A DNA stretch of 64,000 nt, from the NCBI RefSeq assembly GCF_009870825.1, contig NZ_WTWY01000013.1, positions 5,430 to 69,429 of the forward strand, in the 5' to 3' direction. Shown piece after piece: positions 25,919 to 34,800 of this stretch (within the stretch, counting starts at the first letter, position 1; every line of letters starts with the position of its first letter). This DNA comes from Paenibacillus sp. USDA918EY (GTDB lineage: Bacteria; Bacillota; Bacilli; Paenibacillales; Paenibacillaceae). The notes beneath the pieces are model-generated. The model ran no database searches. It saw nothing but the letters and a program-made list of their open reading frames with translations, and was not told where the DNA came from. A program made the position numbers and the translations under genes.

Positions 25919-28894
25919 ATGAAGAAAATTTTGACAGTCGCTTTGTCTACAGCAATGGCATTCTCCATGTTTGCTTCTGTAGCATTCGGTGATTCCGCAG
26001 TATCCGTACAAGACAAATACAACTCCCTGGAAGCTAAAGGAATCTTCAACGGCTATCCAGACAAGCAAGCTCACCTGGAAAGAGACATGACTCGCGCTGA
26101 GTTCGCGAAAGTCCTGACTAAACTTCTCGGTCTGAAAGAAGTAACTGGCACTCTGTCTTACAAAGACAAAGGCTACGACGCTAAAAACTGGGCTGTTCCT
26201 TACATCGAAGCAGTAACTGCTGCCGGCATCATGGAAGGCCAAGACAAAGTAAAACAAATCTTCAACTACAACGGTAAAGTAACTGTTGAAGAAATGGCTA
26301 CTGCACTGGTTCGTGCACTGAAACTTGAAGTGCCTGCCAACGCTGAGAACAGCGCGTCCACTTGGGCTAAAGGTTATGTTCAAGTAGCAATCGACAAAGG
26401 TCTGATCGCTAAGGACATCAACTTCCAAGCTAACGCTACTCGCGAACAGCTGGTTACCGCTGCTTACCAAGCAGACCAAATCATCAACCTTTCCGTAAAG
26501 GAATACAAAATCGCTGAAAACGGCAAAGACATTGAGTTCACTTTGACTTCCGGCGAAGTTGTAAAAGTAACTTTGGAAAAAGCCCTCGAGCCTAACAAAG
26601 AAACTGAAGTGAAATTCAAAACATCTGCTGGCCAAGAAATCACTGCAAAAGTGACTTGGGTTGTAACAGCCGCTCAAAAAATCGTTTCTGCTTCCGGTAC
26701 AAACTACAAAGAAGTAGTAATCAATTTTGATGGCGAGCTTGACCAACAAACAGCTGAAAATGCAGACAACTACAAAGTTGCTGAATTTACAAAACTTGAG
26801 TCCGCTACTTTGTCTTCCGACAAGAAGAGCGTAACTCTGTTGCTGCAAGAAGACAGCAAATTGTCTTCGCAAAAAACTTACAACCTGAAAGTTAACGGCG
26901 TCAAAAATGCTGGCGGCACTAAGACTTTCAATGAAACAGTTCAATTCTCTGCAGTAGATACTCAGCTTCCTCAAGTTAAAGAAGCTAAAGCTTTGGGAAC
27001 AAAAGCGTTCAAAGTTGTATTCTCTGAGCCAGTAACGCAAACCACTGCAAGAAACTTGGCTAACTACAAAGTTGACGGCAAAAACATTTCCGGACATGTA
27101 GATTATACTTATCCGAACATTGCCTTCATCACTACTGATCTGAGTGTTGGTAAACACACTTTGACAGTGCAAGATGTTCAAGATTATGCAAACTTCAAAG
27201 TAGCTCCGGTTGAGACGGATCTGACGGTTGCTGAAGATACGGCTGCACCAGAAGTTGAATCCGTAAAAGCAACGGACCTTACTAAAGTTGAAATTACTTT
27301 CAATGAATCCGTAAAATCGATCAGCAAAGTATATCATACTTCCAGCAGCAAAAATGCTGATTACAAAATTAAAGACAACAAGCTCATTTTGACTTTCGAC
27401 AAAGATAAGCAATTGAGCTTGGGTGAAAACACGATCTATGTTGATGGTGTAACTGACTACAGCGGTAACTCTGCTAACCGTCAAATTAAAGTAACGCCTC
27501 AATTGGATACAACTCGTCCGACTGTAGCTGGCGTAACTAGCGAAGTTGATGGCGATGTTACGAAAATCACTGTTGAATTCTCTAAAGATGTAAATGCTAC
27601 TGACATCGCTAACAGAGAAAACTTCACGCTGAAAAAAGAAAATGGAGACATTTTCACTGGTAAAGGCTTTGATACTAAAGGCCATCCAGTAAATGAACCT
27701 AAATTCGCAGTAAGCAAGTACAACAATGAAAAACTGAAAAACAAAGTTGTTCTGACAACAATCGGTAAATTGCCTTCTGGCAAATACACCCTTGAAGTTG
27801 CAGGTGTTCGTGATAACACGGCAATTGGAAACACTATTGTTCCTCAAAGCGTAAGCTTTACTGCAACTGAAGCAGGTAACATTGAGCTTAACTCTGCTTG
27901 GTATACGGTTGACGAGGACAACAACTACGTTGTAAATGTTCAGTTTAATAAACCTGTCGTAACTACTGGTAGCGGAAGTGCTCTGGATGTAAACAAATAC
28001 AACTATGTTGTTGGATCAACTTACTATCCATTCCCATCCACATCGACTGAAATTAAACTTTACAGCTCTAACACTGTACAACTGACTGTGCCTAGAAAAG
28101 ATGTTAAAGTTAATTTCGACGCAGGAAATGTTAGCATCCGTGCAACTAACATTTCTGATGCTGATGGAAACTTTGTATCTGACAAAACAGTTAGTTTGAA
28201 AGATCGCAAATCTTCGAATATTGCTGTCGACAAAGATAGTGTTAAAGCAACAGCCAAAAACAAAATCGTTGCTGACTTTAAAGGTGAGTTGACTCGTCTG
28301 TTCGCTTCCGATTTTGAATTTACAGTAGGAGGCAAAACGTATAATTCTAGCGACTTCTCTGCCAATATTGTAAATGCATCTGCTGGAAAAACATCGGTTG
28401 AATTTAAGTTCTACAACGACGTAATTCCTGCTGAGTCCGGTGTTGTGCTTAAAACTGTCGCACAAAATGATATTAGATCCGTTGATGGTTATGGCCGTTA
28501 CCTTGAAGAAATTCCAACTACACCTGTAGCCGATAAGATCGCTCCAGTGTTGGATAAAGAAGCAAATGACAAAAATCCTTTGAGCAGTGTTATTAAGACT
28601 AACACTGTAAATGGAGTTACTTACTACGAAGCTGAACTTACATTTGTTGAAAATGTAAAAGTATACTTCACAACTTCCGCATTTAAAGTTGCAGTAAATG
28701 GTAATCCTACAGATACTGTTAATGCACGTACGGAAGGAAAGAAATTGTATGTTCAGTTTAAGTCTTCTGACATCAAGTCTGTAAACGACATCCTCAACCT
28801 TGAAGTTTACCTTGAAGGTAACGCAAATGGTAAGTTTGTAACGGACGAAGCAGGAAATGCTGCAGAAGATTTCCAAACTTCTGTAAGACGTTAA
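25919..28894 (+). CDS. S-layer protein with three N-terminal SLH domains
   Basis: 991 residues from ATG 25919: a signal peptide (about 1-24, MKKILTVALSTAMAFSMFAS then VAFG). Three SLH domains follow at about 28-75, 80-135 and 145-190 (cores MTRAEFAKVLTK, VTVEEMATALVR, ATREQLVTAAYQ), then about 800 residues of Ig-like repeats. The first 1.5 kb uses a narrow set of codons typical of highly expressed genes; the last third is more AT-rich and less biased. A perfect-spacing ribosome site AAGGAGGAG lies 12 nt upstream and a second in-frame start with its own site lies 72 nt further up. Likely the main S-layer protein (inferred from codon bias and architecture). Confidence 0.85.
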   Translation: MKKILTVALSTAMAFSMFASVAFGDSAVSVQDKYNSLEAKGIFNGYPDKQAHLERDMTRAEFAKVLTKLLGLKEVTGTLSYKDKGYDAKNWAVPYIEAVTAAGIMEGQDKVKQIFNYNGKVTVEEMATALVRALKLEVPANAENSASTWAKGYVQVAIDKGLIAKDINFQANATREQLVTAAYQADQIINLSVKEYKIAENGKDIEFTLTSGEVVKVTLEKALEPNKETEVKFKTSAGQEITAKVTWVVTAAQKIVSASGTNYKEVVINFDGELDQQTAENADNYKVAEFTKLESATLSSDKKSVTLLLQEDSKLSSQKTYNLKVNGVKNAGGTKTFNETVQFSAVDTQLPQVKEAKALGTKAFKVVFSEPVTQTTARNLANYKVDGKNISGHVDYTYPNIAFITTDLSVGKHTLTVQDVQDYANFKVAPVETDLTVAEDTAAPEVESVKATDLTKVEITFNESVKSISKVYHTSSSKNADYKIKDNKLILTFDKDKQLSLGENTIYVDGVTDYSGNSANRQIKVTPQLDTTRPTVAGVTSEVDGDVTKITVEFSKDVNATDIANRENFTLKKENGDIFTGKGFDTKGHPVNEPKFAVSKYNNEKLKNKVVLTTIGKLPSGKYTLEVAGVRDNTAIGNTIVPQSVSFTATEAGNIELNSAWYTVDEDNNYVVNVQFNKPVVTTGSGSALDVNKYNYVVGSTYYPFPSTSTEIKLYSSNTVQLTVPRKDVKVNFDAGNVSIRATNISDADGNFVSDKTVSLKDRKSSNIAVDKDSVKATAKNKIVADFKGELTRLFASDFEFTVGGKTYNSSDFSANIVNASAGKTSVEFKFYNDVIPAESGVVLKTVAQNDIRSVDGYGRYLEEIPTTPVADKIAPVLDKEANDKNPLSSVIKTNTVNGVTYYEAELTFVENVKVYFTTSAFKVAVNGNPTDTVNARTEGKKLYVQFKSSDIKSVNDILNLEVYLEGNANGKFVTDEAGNAAEDFQTSVRR

Positions 28895-28911
28895 TAATAT
28901 CTTCTTAAGAA

Positions 28912-28950
28912 AGAGGGGCTAATGAGAATATCTCATTAGTCCCTTTTTTG
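28912..28950 (+). terminator. Strong terminator after the S-layer gene
   Basis: GGGGCTAATGAGA pairs with TCTCATTAGTCCC over an ATA loop, then six T residues. The next gene's ribosome site starts only 13 nt later, so that gene may depend on read-through. Confidence 0.9.
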
Positions 28951-28974
28951 CATAATAATTCTAAGGAGGTCCAA

Positions 28975-29553
28975 ATGAAAAAAGTCTTTATTATACCGAC
29001 CGTTGTTGTCACAACGTTGGCTGGCATCGCCCTCGGCTCCATCTTCAACATCACAGCTCAAGGCGCTAGCTCTGTAGGTCAACCTGGCACAGCTGACGAC
29101 CCTGTTGTCACTAAAAGCTACGTAGATCAACAAATCCAAAAAGCGTTAGGTGGTGGCGGAAACACAACAACTACGCCGCCAACCAATCCAACCACACCAA
29201 CGACACCACCAACCAATCCTACAACGCCACCTGCCACGGATAAGCCATCCGGTGGCAAGGATGAAACAACGATCGTTGAAAATACGGTGTCGGTTGTTAC
29301 GCTGAAGCCAGGCGAAAAGCTGATTGCCAAAGCCGGTACTGAATTTATTATTCGCAGCGGCAAGGGCGTGGTATACAGTGAAGATGCCAACGGCGTAGCC
29401 GACCTTACGGATGGAAAAGATATTGCTAATGGACAAGCCGTAGGCAATAACCACTTGCTTTCTTTTCCAAGAAATGGGCGAGGCATTATGGTGCAAGATG
29501 GTAATAAATACAATTTGATTGTCATGGTGCGCGGTGGATATTCGATTCAATAA
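28975..29553 (+). CDS. Small secreted protein with Thr/Pro linker
   Basis: 192 residues. A signal peptide or anchor (about 1-31) is followed by a short helix region (DDPVVTKSYVDQQIQKALGG), a Thr/Pro-rich linker (about 63-87, repeats of TTPPTNPT) and a C-terminal beta domain of about 95 residues (LKPGEKLIAKAGTEFIIRSG, NNHLLSFPRNGRGI). No SLH, LPXTG or lipobox is visible. The family is unknown to me. AAGGAGGT gives an excellent ribosome site 4 nt before the ATG. No promoter fits between the preceding terminator and this gene, so it is probably expressed at low level by read-through from the S-layer gene. Confidence 0.85.
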   Translation: MKKVFIIPTVVVTTLAGIALGSIFNITAQGASSVGQPGTADDPVVTKSYVDQQIQKALGGGGNTTTTPPTNPTTPTTPPTNPTTPPATDKPSGGKDETTIVENTVSVVTLKPGEKLIAKAGTEFIIRSGKGVVYSEDANGVADLTDGKDIANGQAVGNNHLLSFPRNGRGIMVQDGNKYNLIVMVRGGYSIQ

Positions 29554-29675
29554 TTAAAGATGAGTCACTTTTATAACCTTATTTTTGCCATAAGTAACAA
29601 TGATTTATACGTCTAACGCCATGCATTTTACAGATACTAATCCTGCAGTACATCTATGCAGGAGGTGCATTTTTA

Positions 29676-29954
29676 ATGGCTAGATCAAATAATCGAAATC
29701 GTAAAATCGTTCCTGAATCCGGGCATGCATTAAATCAGATGAAATATGAAATTGCTGCCGAATTGGGGTTGAGCTCGGCATACGGATCGTCCGGCGGCTC
29801 GGCAGATACGGAATTTGCCGGTGAGCTGGGGGCAGTTGGTGGGTTTGTAGGCGGAGGCACTTACGCCGGCCATTTGACTTCCCGTCAAAATGGATCCGTA
29901 GGCGGTGAAATGACCAAGCGGTTGGTTCGCCAAGCTCAGCAAAGCTTGTTGTAA
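29676..29954 (+). CDS. Alpha/beta-type small acid-soluble spore protein
   Basis: DNA-binding spore protein that coats forespore DNA and is cut by the GPR protease during germination. The 92-residue product has the two conserved helical segments LNQMKYEIAAELGL (GPR site at E-I in YEIAAE) and RQNGSVGGEMTKRLVRQAQQSL. Between them lie about 30 extra Gly/Ser/Ala-rich residues that the usual 65-75-residue SASPs lack. GGAGGTG precedes the ATG by 9 nt. A sigma-G -10-like CATTTTA lies at 29624-29630 without a good -35. Confidence 0.9.
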   Translation: MARSNNRNRKIVPESGHALNQMKYEIAAELGLSSAYGSSGGSADTEFAGELGAVGGFVGGGTYAGHLTSRQNGSVGGEMTKRLVRQAQQSLL

Positions 29955-30043
29955 TTTCGAACCTTCGTTGTATTTGAATGTATTAAGGCATAGTGTATTC
30001 AGTACTCTTATCTACATTTAAAGCAATACAAATCCCATATTAA

Positions 30044-30077
30044 GGGTCCCTTGGTCCCGAGAAGGAACTTTTTTTGC
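30044..30077 (+). terminator. Probable terminator after the SASP gene
   Basis: GGTCCCTT pairs with AAGGAACT with one mismatch, followed by a T run. Confidence 0.55.
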
Positions 30078-30102
30078 AAATAGAGGATTGCTTCTCCTTT
30101 CG

Positions 30103-30131
30103 TTGACATAGGTTGACAAATGCGTTAATAT
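30103..30131 (+). promoter_or_regulatory. Strong sigma-A promoter of metK
   Basis: TTGACA (30103-30108), 17 nt, TAATAT (30126-30131). The predicted transcript start near 30138 gives a leader of about 260 nt. A second TTGACA at 30113 is not properly spaced. Confidence 0.75.
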
Positions 30132-30154
30132 GACCATTGAGGATTGTCATGCAG

Positions 30155-30187
30155 CCTTTTCCTGCTTGGGAAAAGGTTCATTTTTTG
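30155..30187 (+). terminator. Terminator-like hairpin inside the metK leader
   Basis: CCTTTTCC-TGCTT-GGGAAAAGG followed by TTCATTTTTT, starting about 17 nt after the predicted transcript start. It would cut the transcript to about 50 nt unless bypassed. Confidence 0.65.
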
Positions 30188-30232
30188 TATAGGACATACT
30201 TATCGCCGCTTGCTTGGCGGCATCGTTGTAGA

Positions 30233-30259
30233 GAAAGTACGTCGAAGACGTTTTTCTTT
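30233..30259 (+). repeat. Leader hairpin repeat, copy 1
   Basis: GAAAGTACGTC-GAA-GACGTTTTTC folds into a stem of about 10 bp with one bulge. It is nearly identical to the copy at 30342-30368. Confidence 0.8.
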
Positions 30260-30341
30260 AGATATAAGAAAATGTGGCCTTTGGTACTTCATGATCTTAT
30301 ATTGCAAGAAAAACTCCGATAAAATGCGGTTTGTTTTCCGT

Positions 30342-30368
30342 GAAAGTACGTCGGTTGACGTTTTTCTT
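30342..30368 (+). repeat. Leader hairpin repeat, copy 2
   Basis: GAAAGTACGTC-GGTT-GACGTTTTTC, same stem as copy 1 with a different loop. It ends 12 nt before the metK ribosome site. Confidence 0.8.
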
Positions 30369-30396
30369 AATATTTTATCCTTAGGAGGTTGAACCT

Positions 30397-31599
30397 ATGT
30401 CTGTTAAAGGACGTCATCTGTTTACTTCAGAGTCCGTTACGGAAGGACATCCGGACAAGATTTGCGACCAAATCTCCGATGCGGTGCTTGATGCATTTCT
30501 GGAAAATGATCCTAACGCTCGCGTAGCTTGCGAAGTTTCGGTTGCGACGGGCCTCGTGCTTGTTATTGGTGAAATCAGTACCAAATCCGAGTATGTAGAT
30601 ATCCCAGCTATTGTTAGAAATACGGTTAAGGAAATCGGTTATACTCGCGCCAAATACGGCTTTGACTACAATACGATGGCTGTTTTGACGTCGCTGAATG
30701 AACAGTCGGCCGATATCGCCCAAGGCGTTAACGCTGCCCTTGAAAACCGCGATCCGGCTCAAGTGGACAAGGAAACGGAAAACATCGGGGCAGGCGACCA
30801 AGGTTTGATGTTTGGTTTTGCAACGAACGAAACGCCTGAACTTATGCCGCTTCCGATCGCATTGTCCCACCGTATTGCACGCCGTCTGTCCGAAGTTCGC
30901 AAAAACGGAACACTTGAGTACCTCCGTCCGGACGGTAAAACGCAAGTGACGATCGAGTATCTCGACGGCAAACCGGTACGCGTGGACACGATCGTTGTAT
31001 CGACGCAGCATTCTGAGGATGTAACGCTTGAGCAAATTCAAGCGGATATTAAGGAAAAGGTTATACTTCCAGTTGTACCGGCCGAATTGCTGGATAAACA
31101 AACGAAATATTTCATTAACCCAACCGGACGTTTCGTTATTGGCGGCCCTCAAGGGGATGCCGGGCTGACAGGCCGTAAAATCATCGTCGATACTTACGGC
31201 GGTTACGCACGCCATGGCGGCGGCGCGTTCTCCGGTAAGGATCCGACGAAGGTAGACCGTTCCGCGGCGTATGCAGCTCGTTATGTGGCGAAAAACATCG
31301 TGGCAGCCGGACTCGCCGACAAATGCGAAATCCAGCTTGCTTACGCGATTGGCGTTGCTACTCCGGTGTCCATCAACGTCGATACGTATGGCACAGGCAA
31401 AGTAAGCGACGAGAAACTGGTAGAACTGATCCGGGGCAACTTCGATCTTCGTCCTGCGGGCATTATCCGCATGCTGGATCTGCGTCGCCCAATCTATAAG
31501 CAAACCGCTGCTTACGGTCATTTTGGCCGGACGGATGTGGATCTTCCTTGGGAACGCGTAGATAAAGTGGAAGAGCTGAAAGCGCAAGCGGGTCTATAA
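30397..31599 (+). CDS. metK: S-adenosylmethionine synthetase
   Basis: Makes S-adenosylmethionine from methionine and ATP in the cytosol. The 400-residue length equals the Bacillus enzyme. Motifs: GHPDKICDQISDAVLDA near residue 16, GAGDQGLMFG near 129, GGAFSGKDPTKVDRSAAY near 272. All are intact. AGGAGGT lies 8 nt before the ATG. The gene is monocistronic, with a strong promoter and its own terminator. Its location between S-layer genes is not explained by function. Confidence 0.98.
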   Translation: MSVKGRHLFTSESVTEGHPDKICDQISDAVLDAFLENDPNARVACEVSVATGLVLVIGEISTKSEYVDIPAIVRNTVKEIGYTRAKYGFDYNTMAVLTSLNEQSADIAQGVNAALENRDPAQVDKETENIGAGDQGLMFGFATNETPELMPLPIALSHRIARRLSEVRKNGTLEYLRPDGKTQVTIEYLDGKPVRVDTIVVSTQHSEDVTLEQIQADIKEKVILPVVPAELLDKQTKYFINPTGRFVIGGPQGDAGLTGRKIIVDTYGGYARHGGGAFSGKDPTKVDRSAAYAARYVAKNIVAAGLADKCEIQLAYAIGVATPVSINVDTYGTGKVSDEKLVELIRGNFDLRPAGIIRMLDLRRPIYKQTAAYGHFGRTDVDLPWERVDKVEELKAQAGL

Positions 31600-31699
31600 G
31601 CTTTATCCCTTATTCGTTTATAATTCTTTGAGGTCCCCGCATGACAATGAATCGTACCGAAGTAAGTTCTCACTTTGCGGGAGATGCTCATCAAATAAA

Positions 31700-31735
31700 A
31701 ACCTCAGTTCGGCTTCACGCCGGCTGAGGTTTTTT
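31700..31735 (+). terminator. Intrinsic terminator of metK
   Basis: AACCTCAG and CGGC pair with GCCG and CTGAGGTT, followed by a T run. Confidence 0.9.
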
Positions 31736-31874
31736 GTCGTAGAAAAACCTTCCGGCCAAAGTCCTAAACTTCATCTCTTTTTTAACCGAAAAAGAAGTAT
31801 AGGTGTGTGTTTTGTGACGGGCTCATAAAACATGTCAGGAGAACACGACGCCCGGGAAAGGAAGGATGAGACGA

Positions 31875-34800
31875 ATGAGAAAAAGGCTGTCACTACTGTT
31901 GGCCTTCATCTTAACGATCGAGGTGATCTATGGGGGGCTTGGCGCTAACGCTGCCGTTTCTACCCAAGATTTAACCCCGAAGATTTCGGTCGCTCCGAAT
32001 GCGTGCAGTACGGAAGGAGTTGGCCTGACGCCGATCTTCAATTTGGATTTTAATCAACCCATGAAATTAGTCGTACTCAGCGGTGGGATAACCCGAGTTT
32101 ATTTACAGGATCTTACCGATCCGAAGGGAAGCATGGATAGTCTCCCTGTTCAAGAAGATCCGGCCCAACAAACGCATTTTGAGGTGAGATTCGACAATCA
32201 GAAGCGACTGCAATATGGCCATAATTATGCATTAAAGATGAGTGCGGAGGCTTTTCAGACGGCCGATGGACAAAATACGCCTTCAGAAGAGTTCGCCTAT
32301 CCATTTAGTACGGTCAAAAAAGCAGTGCAGTCTTACGAGCCGGCATCAAATGCAACCGGAATCAATCCTGTACAACTGAAGCTCAAAATGAAATTCAACG
32401 AAGACATGGCCGCCGGTACGGGTTCTATTCAAGTCATCAAACAATCGGATAATGCTATCGTAGAGACGATTCCGGCTGCCGGCAACCAGGTGAGCGTCAA
32501 CGGCTGCGAGGTTGTCATTTCATTGAATCAAACGCTTGCGAGCGATACGACTTACTGGGTAAAAATAGACCCGAATGCTTTCACAACCAAAACGGGACTT
32601 CCGTTTGAAGGCATAAACAGCCCTGGCGAATGGTCTTTCAAGACACAAGCGAAGACGGCCATCGCAAGTACATATCCGCGCAACAATGACGTGAACATTC
32701 CGGCAGCAACGAAATTTACGATAAACTATAACTTTCCGGTTATAGCGGGTACCGGTGCCATCGAGCTTCGACGTACGAACGGAGCTTTGATCAAATCCAC
32801 TTCGGCCAATGATACCTCTATTGTAACGGGAAGCGGCACTTCCCAGATTACGATTGACCTGAGCAGTTACATAACAGGCAACTCGGGGTATTACGTGACG
32901 GTCGCCGACGATGCTTTTACCGATCAGCAGGGCAACGCCGTCCAAGGGATTACGTCTTCGAATGGCTGGAAATTCACGACGGCTGTCGACAATTCCTCGG
33001 TTCTGACCATCACCAACTTCAGTCCATATCATCAAAGTACGGGCGTTGCCATCGATTCCGATTTGTACTTCACTTTTAACCGGGAAGTGGTACGGGGAAC
33101 AGGCGAAGTATCGGTGCGCAAGTCCAGCAGCGGCAAGGAAGTGCCGGTCAATGTCAGCGTAAACGGCCGCGAAGTGCGGGTTCGGCTTCAGTCCGGTTAT
33201 ACATTCGATTATGATTCGACGTATTACGTCACGATCGGTAAAAACGCTTTTTACGATGCGCAAAACTACAACAACCAATACGGGGGATTAACATCGAGTT
33301 GGACGTTCCAGACGCCGGTAACCGACAAACAGCCTCCGGTGCTTCAAAGCAGCGAAATGTACAACAACACGACGATCCGGCTGACCTATAACAAACAACT
33401 GTATTCGGATACATGGCTGCAAACAAGCAGCTTCTCCGTGACGGTCAACGACGAGGTCCGAAAAATCAGCAATGTTTCCACGTCTGGAAATAGCGTCTAT
33501 ATTTCGCTGGAAACCGGCGTGGCCGTCGGCCAAAACGTCAAAGTAAGCTATAGCGGTGGTTCGCGTCCGATTCAGGATCTTTACAAAAATCAGGCGGCAA
33601 CCTTTTCGGCGCGGGATGTGGTCAACGGCATGGACACGGCCCTGCCCAAACCTTCAAGCGGTAATGTGTCGTACAGCAATGTGACCTTATATTTCAATCA
33701 GTCGCTTAAATCAGTTTCTTCGTTTGCTTACGAGCAGTTCACGGTAAAAGCGGATGACACCACGGTAGACATCAAATCGATCAGCCAAAGCGGGCAAACG
33801 GTTTATTTGACGCTAAGCAGCCCCGTTTCGGACGGTCAGGTGGTAAAAATAAGCTATAAGCCGGGCAACTATCCTCTGCAGGACAGCCGGGGGCAAAACA
33901 TTAGCGCCTTTACCGACTTTTTCGTCCGCAACTATCAGGATACCAAACCGCCGGTGTTCCAAAAGGCCGAAGCCTTGGACAAAAAAGTGACCATGACGTA
34001 CAACGAACCGTTAAGCACGAGCAATATACCGATGAAAAGCCAATTTTCGGTTCTGGTGAATGGGGTTCCGAATTACGTGAGCGCCGTGGAAATTAAAAAC
34101 AATCAGGTTATTTTGACGCTTGCGACGGCAATAAACAAGCTTTCCAAAGTTACGGTTTCCTACGTTCCGGGTACGAGCCGCCTGACCGACCTTAATGGCA
34201 ACTCCGCAGGTTACGTCAATCTGGAGCCTGTCAAAATCGTTGAAAGCGGCGCGACGAGCGAAGTCAAATCAGTAACGGTGCAGGGGGATATCCTGCAAAT
34301 TACGTACAATAGAACCCTTTCCCAGTCCAACGTTTCCTCCGGGCTTTTCCAGGTATACGTGGACGGGTTGATCCGCGGCGTGCTCCAAGCGTTTGTCAGC
34401 GGCGATACCGTGTCCCTGAAGTTGAGCAGTCCGGTAAGCAGCGGCCAAAGGGTTGAAGTAACGTATCTGACCGGGGCTAACGGCATTATAGACAGTTCGG
34501 GCAACCGATTGTCGCCATTCGACAAATTGGTGGCGGGAGAAAACACAGGGGACAAGTCGGACGTCAATCGTCCGGACTATTTGTCGCTGACCGATTTGAA
34601 GGATTTCGGTATTTCGGTATTCGTGTTAAACGATCAGGCCGCGATTCCTTCGGCGAATATCCAATCCCGGAACAATCAAATGATCAAGCATCTCGTCGTG
34701 GATTCGGAAAAGCTTAAAACGACGTACGAGTATATCGTAAACAGCAAATCCATCAGGCATTTGACGTTGATCGACGCTCAGTCGGGATCAAACGGCGTTT

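Larger units (their letters stand above)
30138..30396 (+). ncRNA. Structured metK leader of unknown type
   Basis: The leader holds four hairpins in order: a terminator-like one (30155-30187), GCCGC-TTGCTTG-GCGGC (about 30205-30221), and two copies of a repeat at 30233 and 30342. None of the conserved SAM-I riboswitch core is visible, nor a T-box sequence. A regulatory RNA is plausible from its length and its early terminator, but the class is not recognised. Confidence 0.4.

Noticed and set aside
25670..27847. 725-codon minus-strand frame opposite the S-layer gene
   Set aside because: Its product is a Phe/Cys/Ser-rich mirror of a highly codon-biased gene, with no ribosome site or recognisable domain.
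29601..29630. Sigma-G promoter for the SASP gene
   Set aside because: CATTTTA fits the -10, but no acceptable -35 lies 17-18 nt upstream; mentioned only in the gene entry.
30138..30396. SAM-I riboswitch or T-box upstream of metK
   Set aside because: I looked for the conserved SAM-I core and the T-box GGGTGGAACC motif and saw neither.
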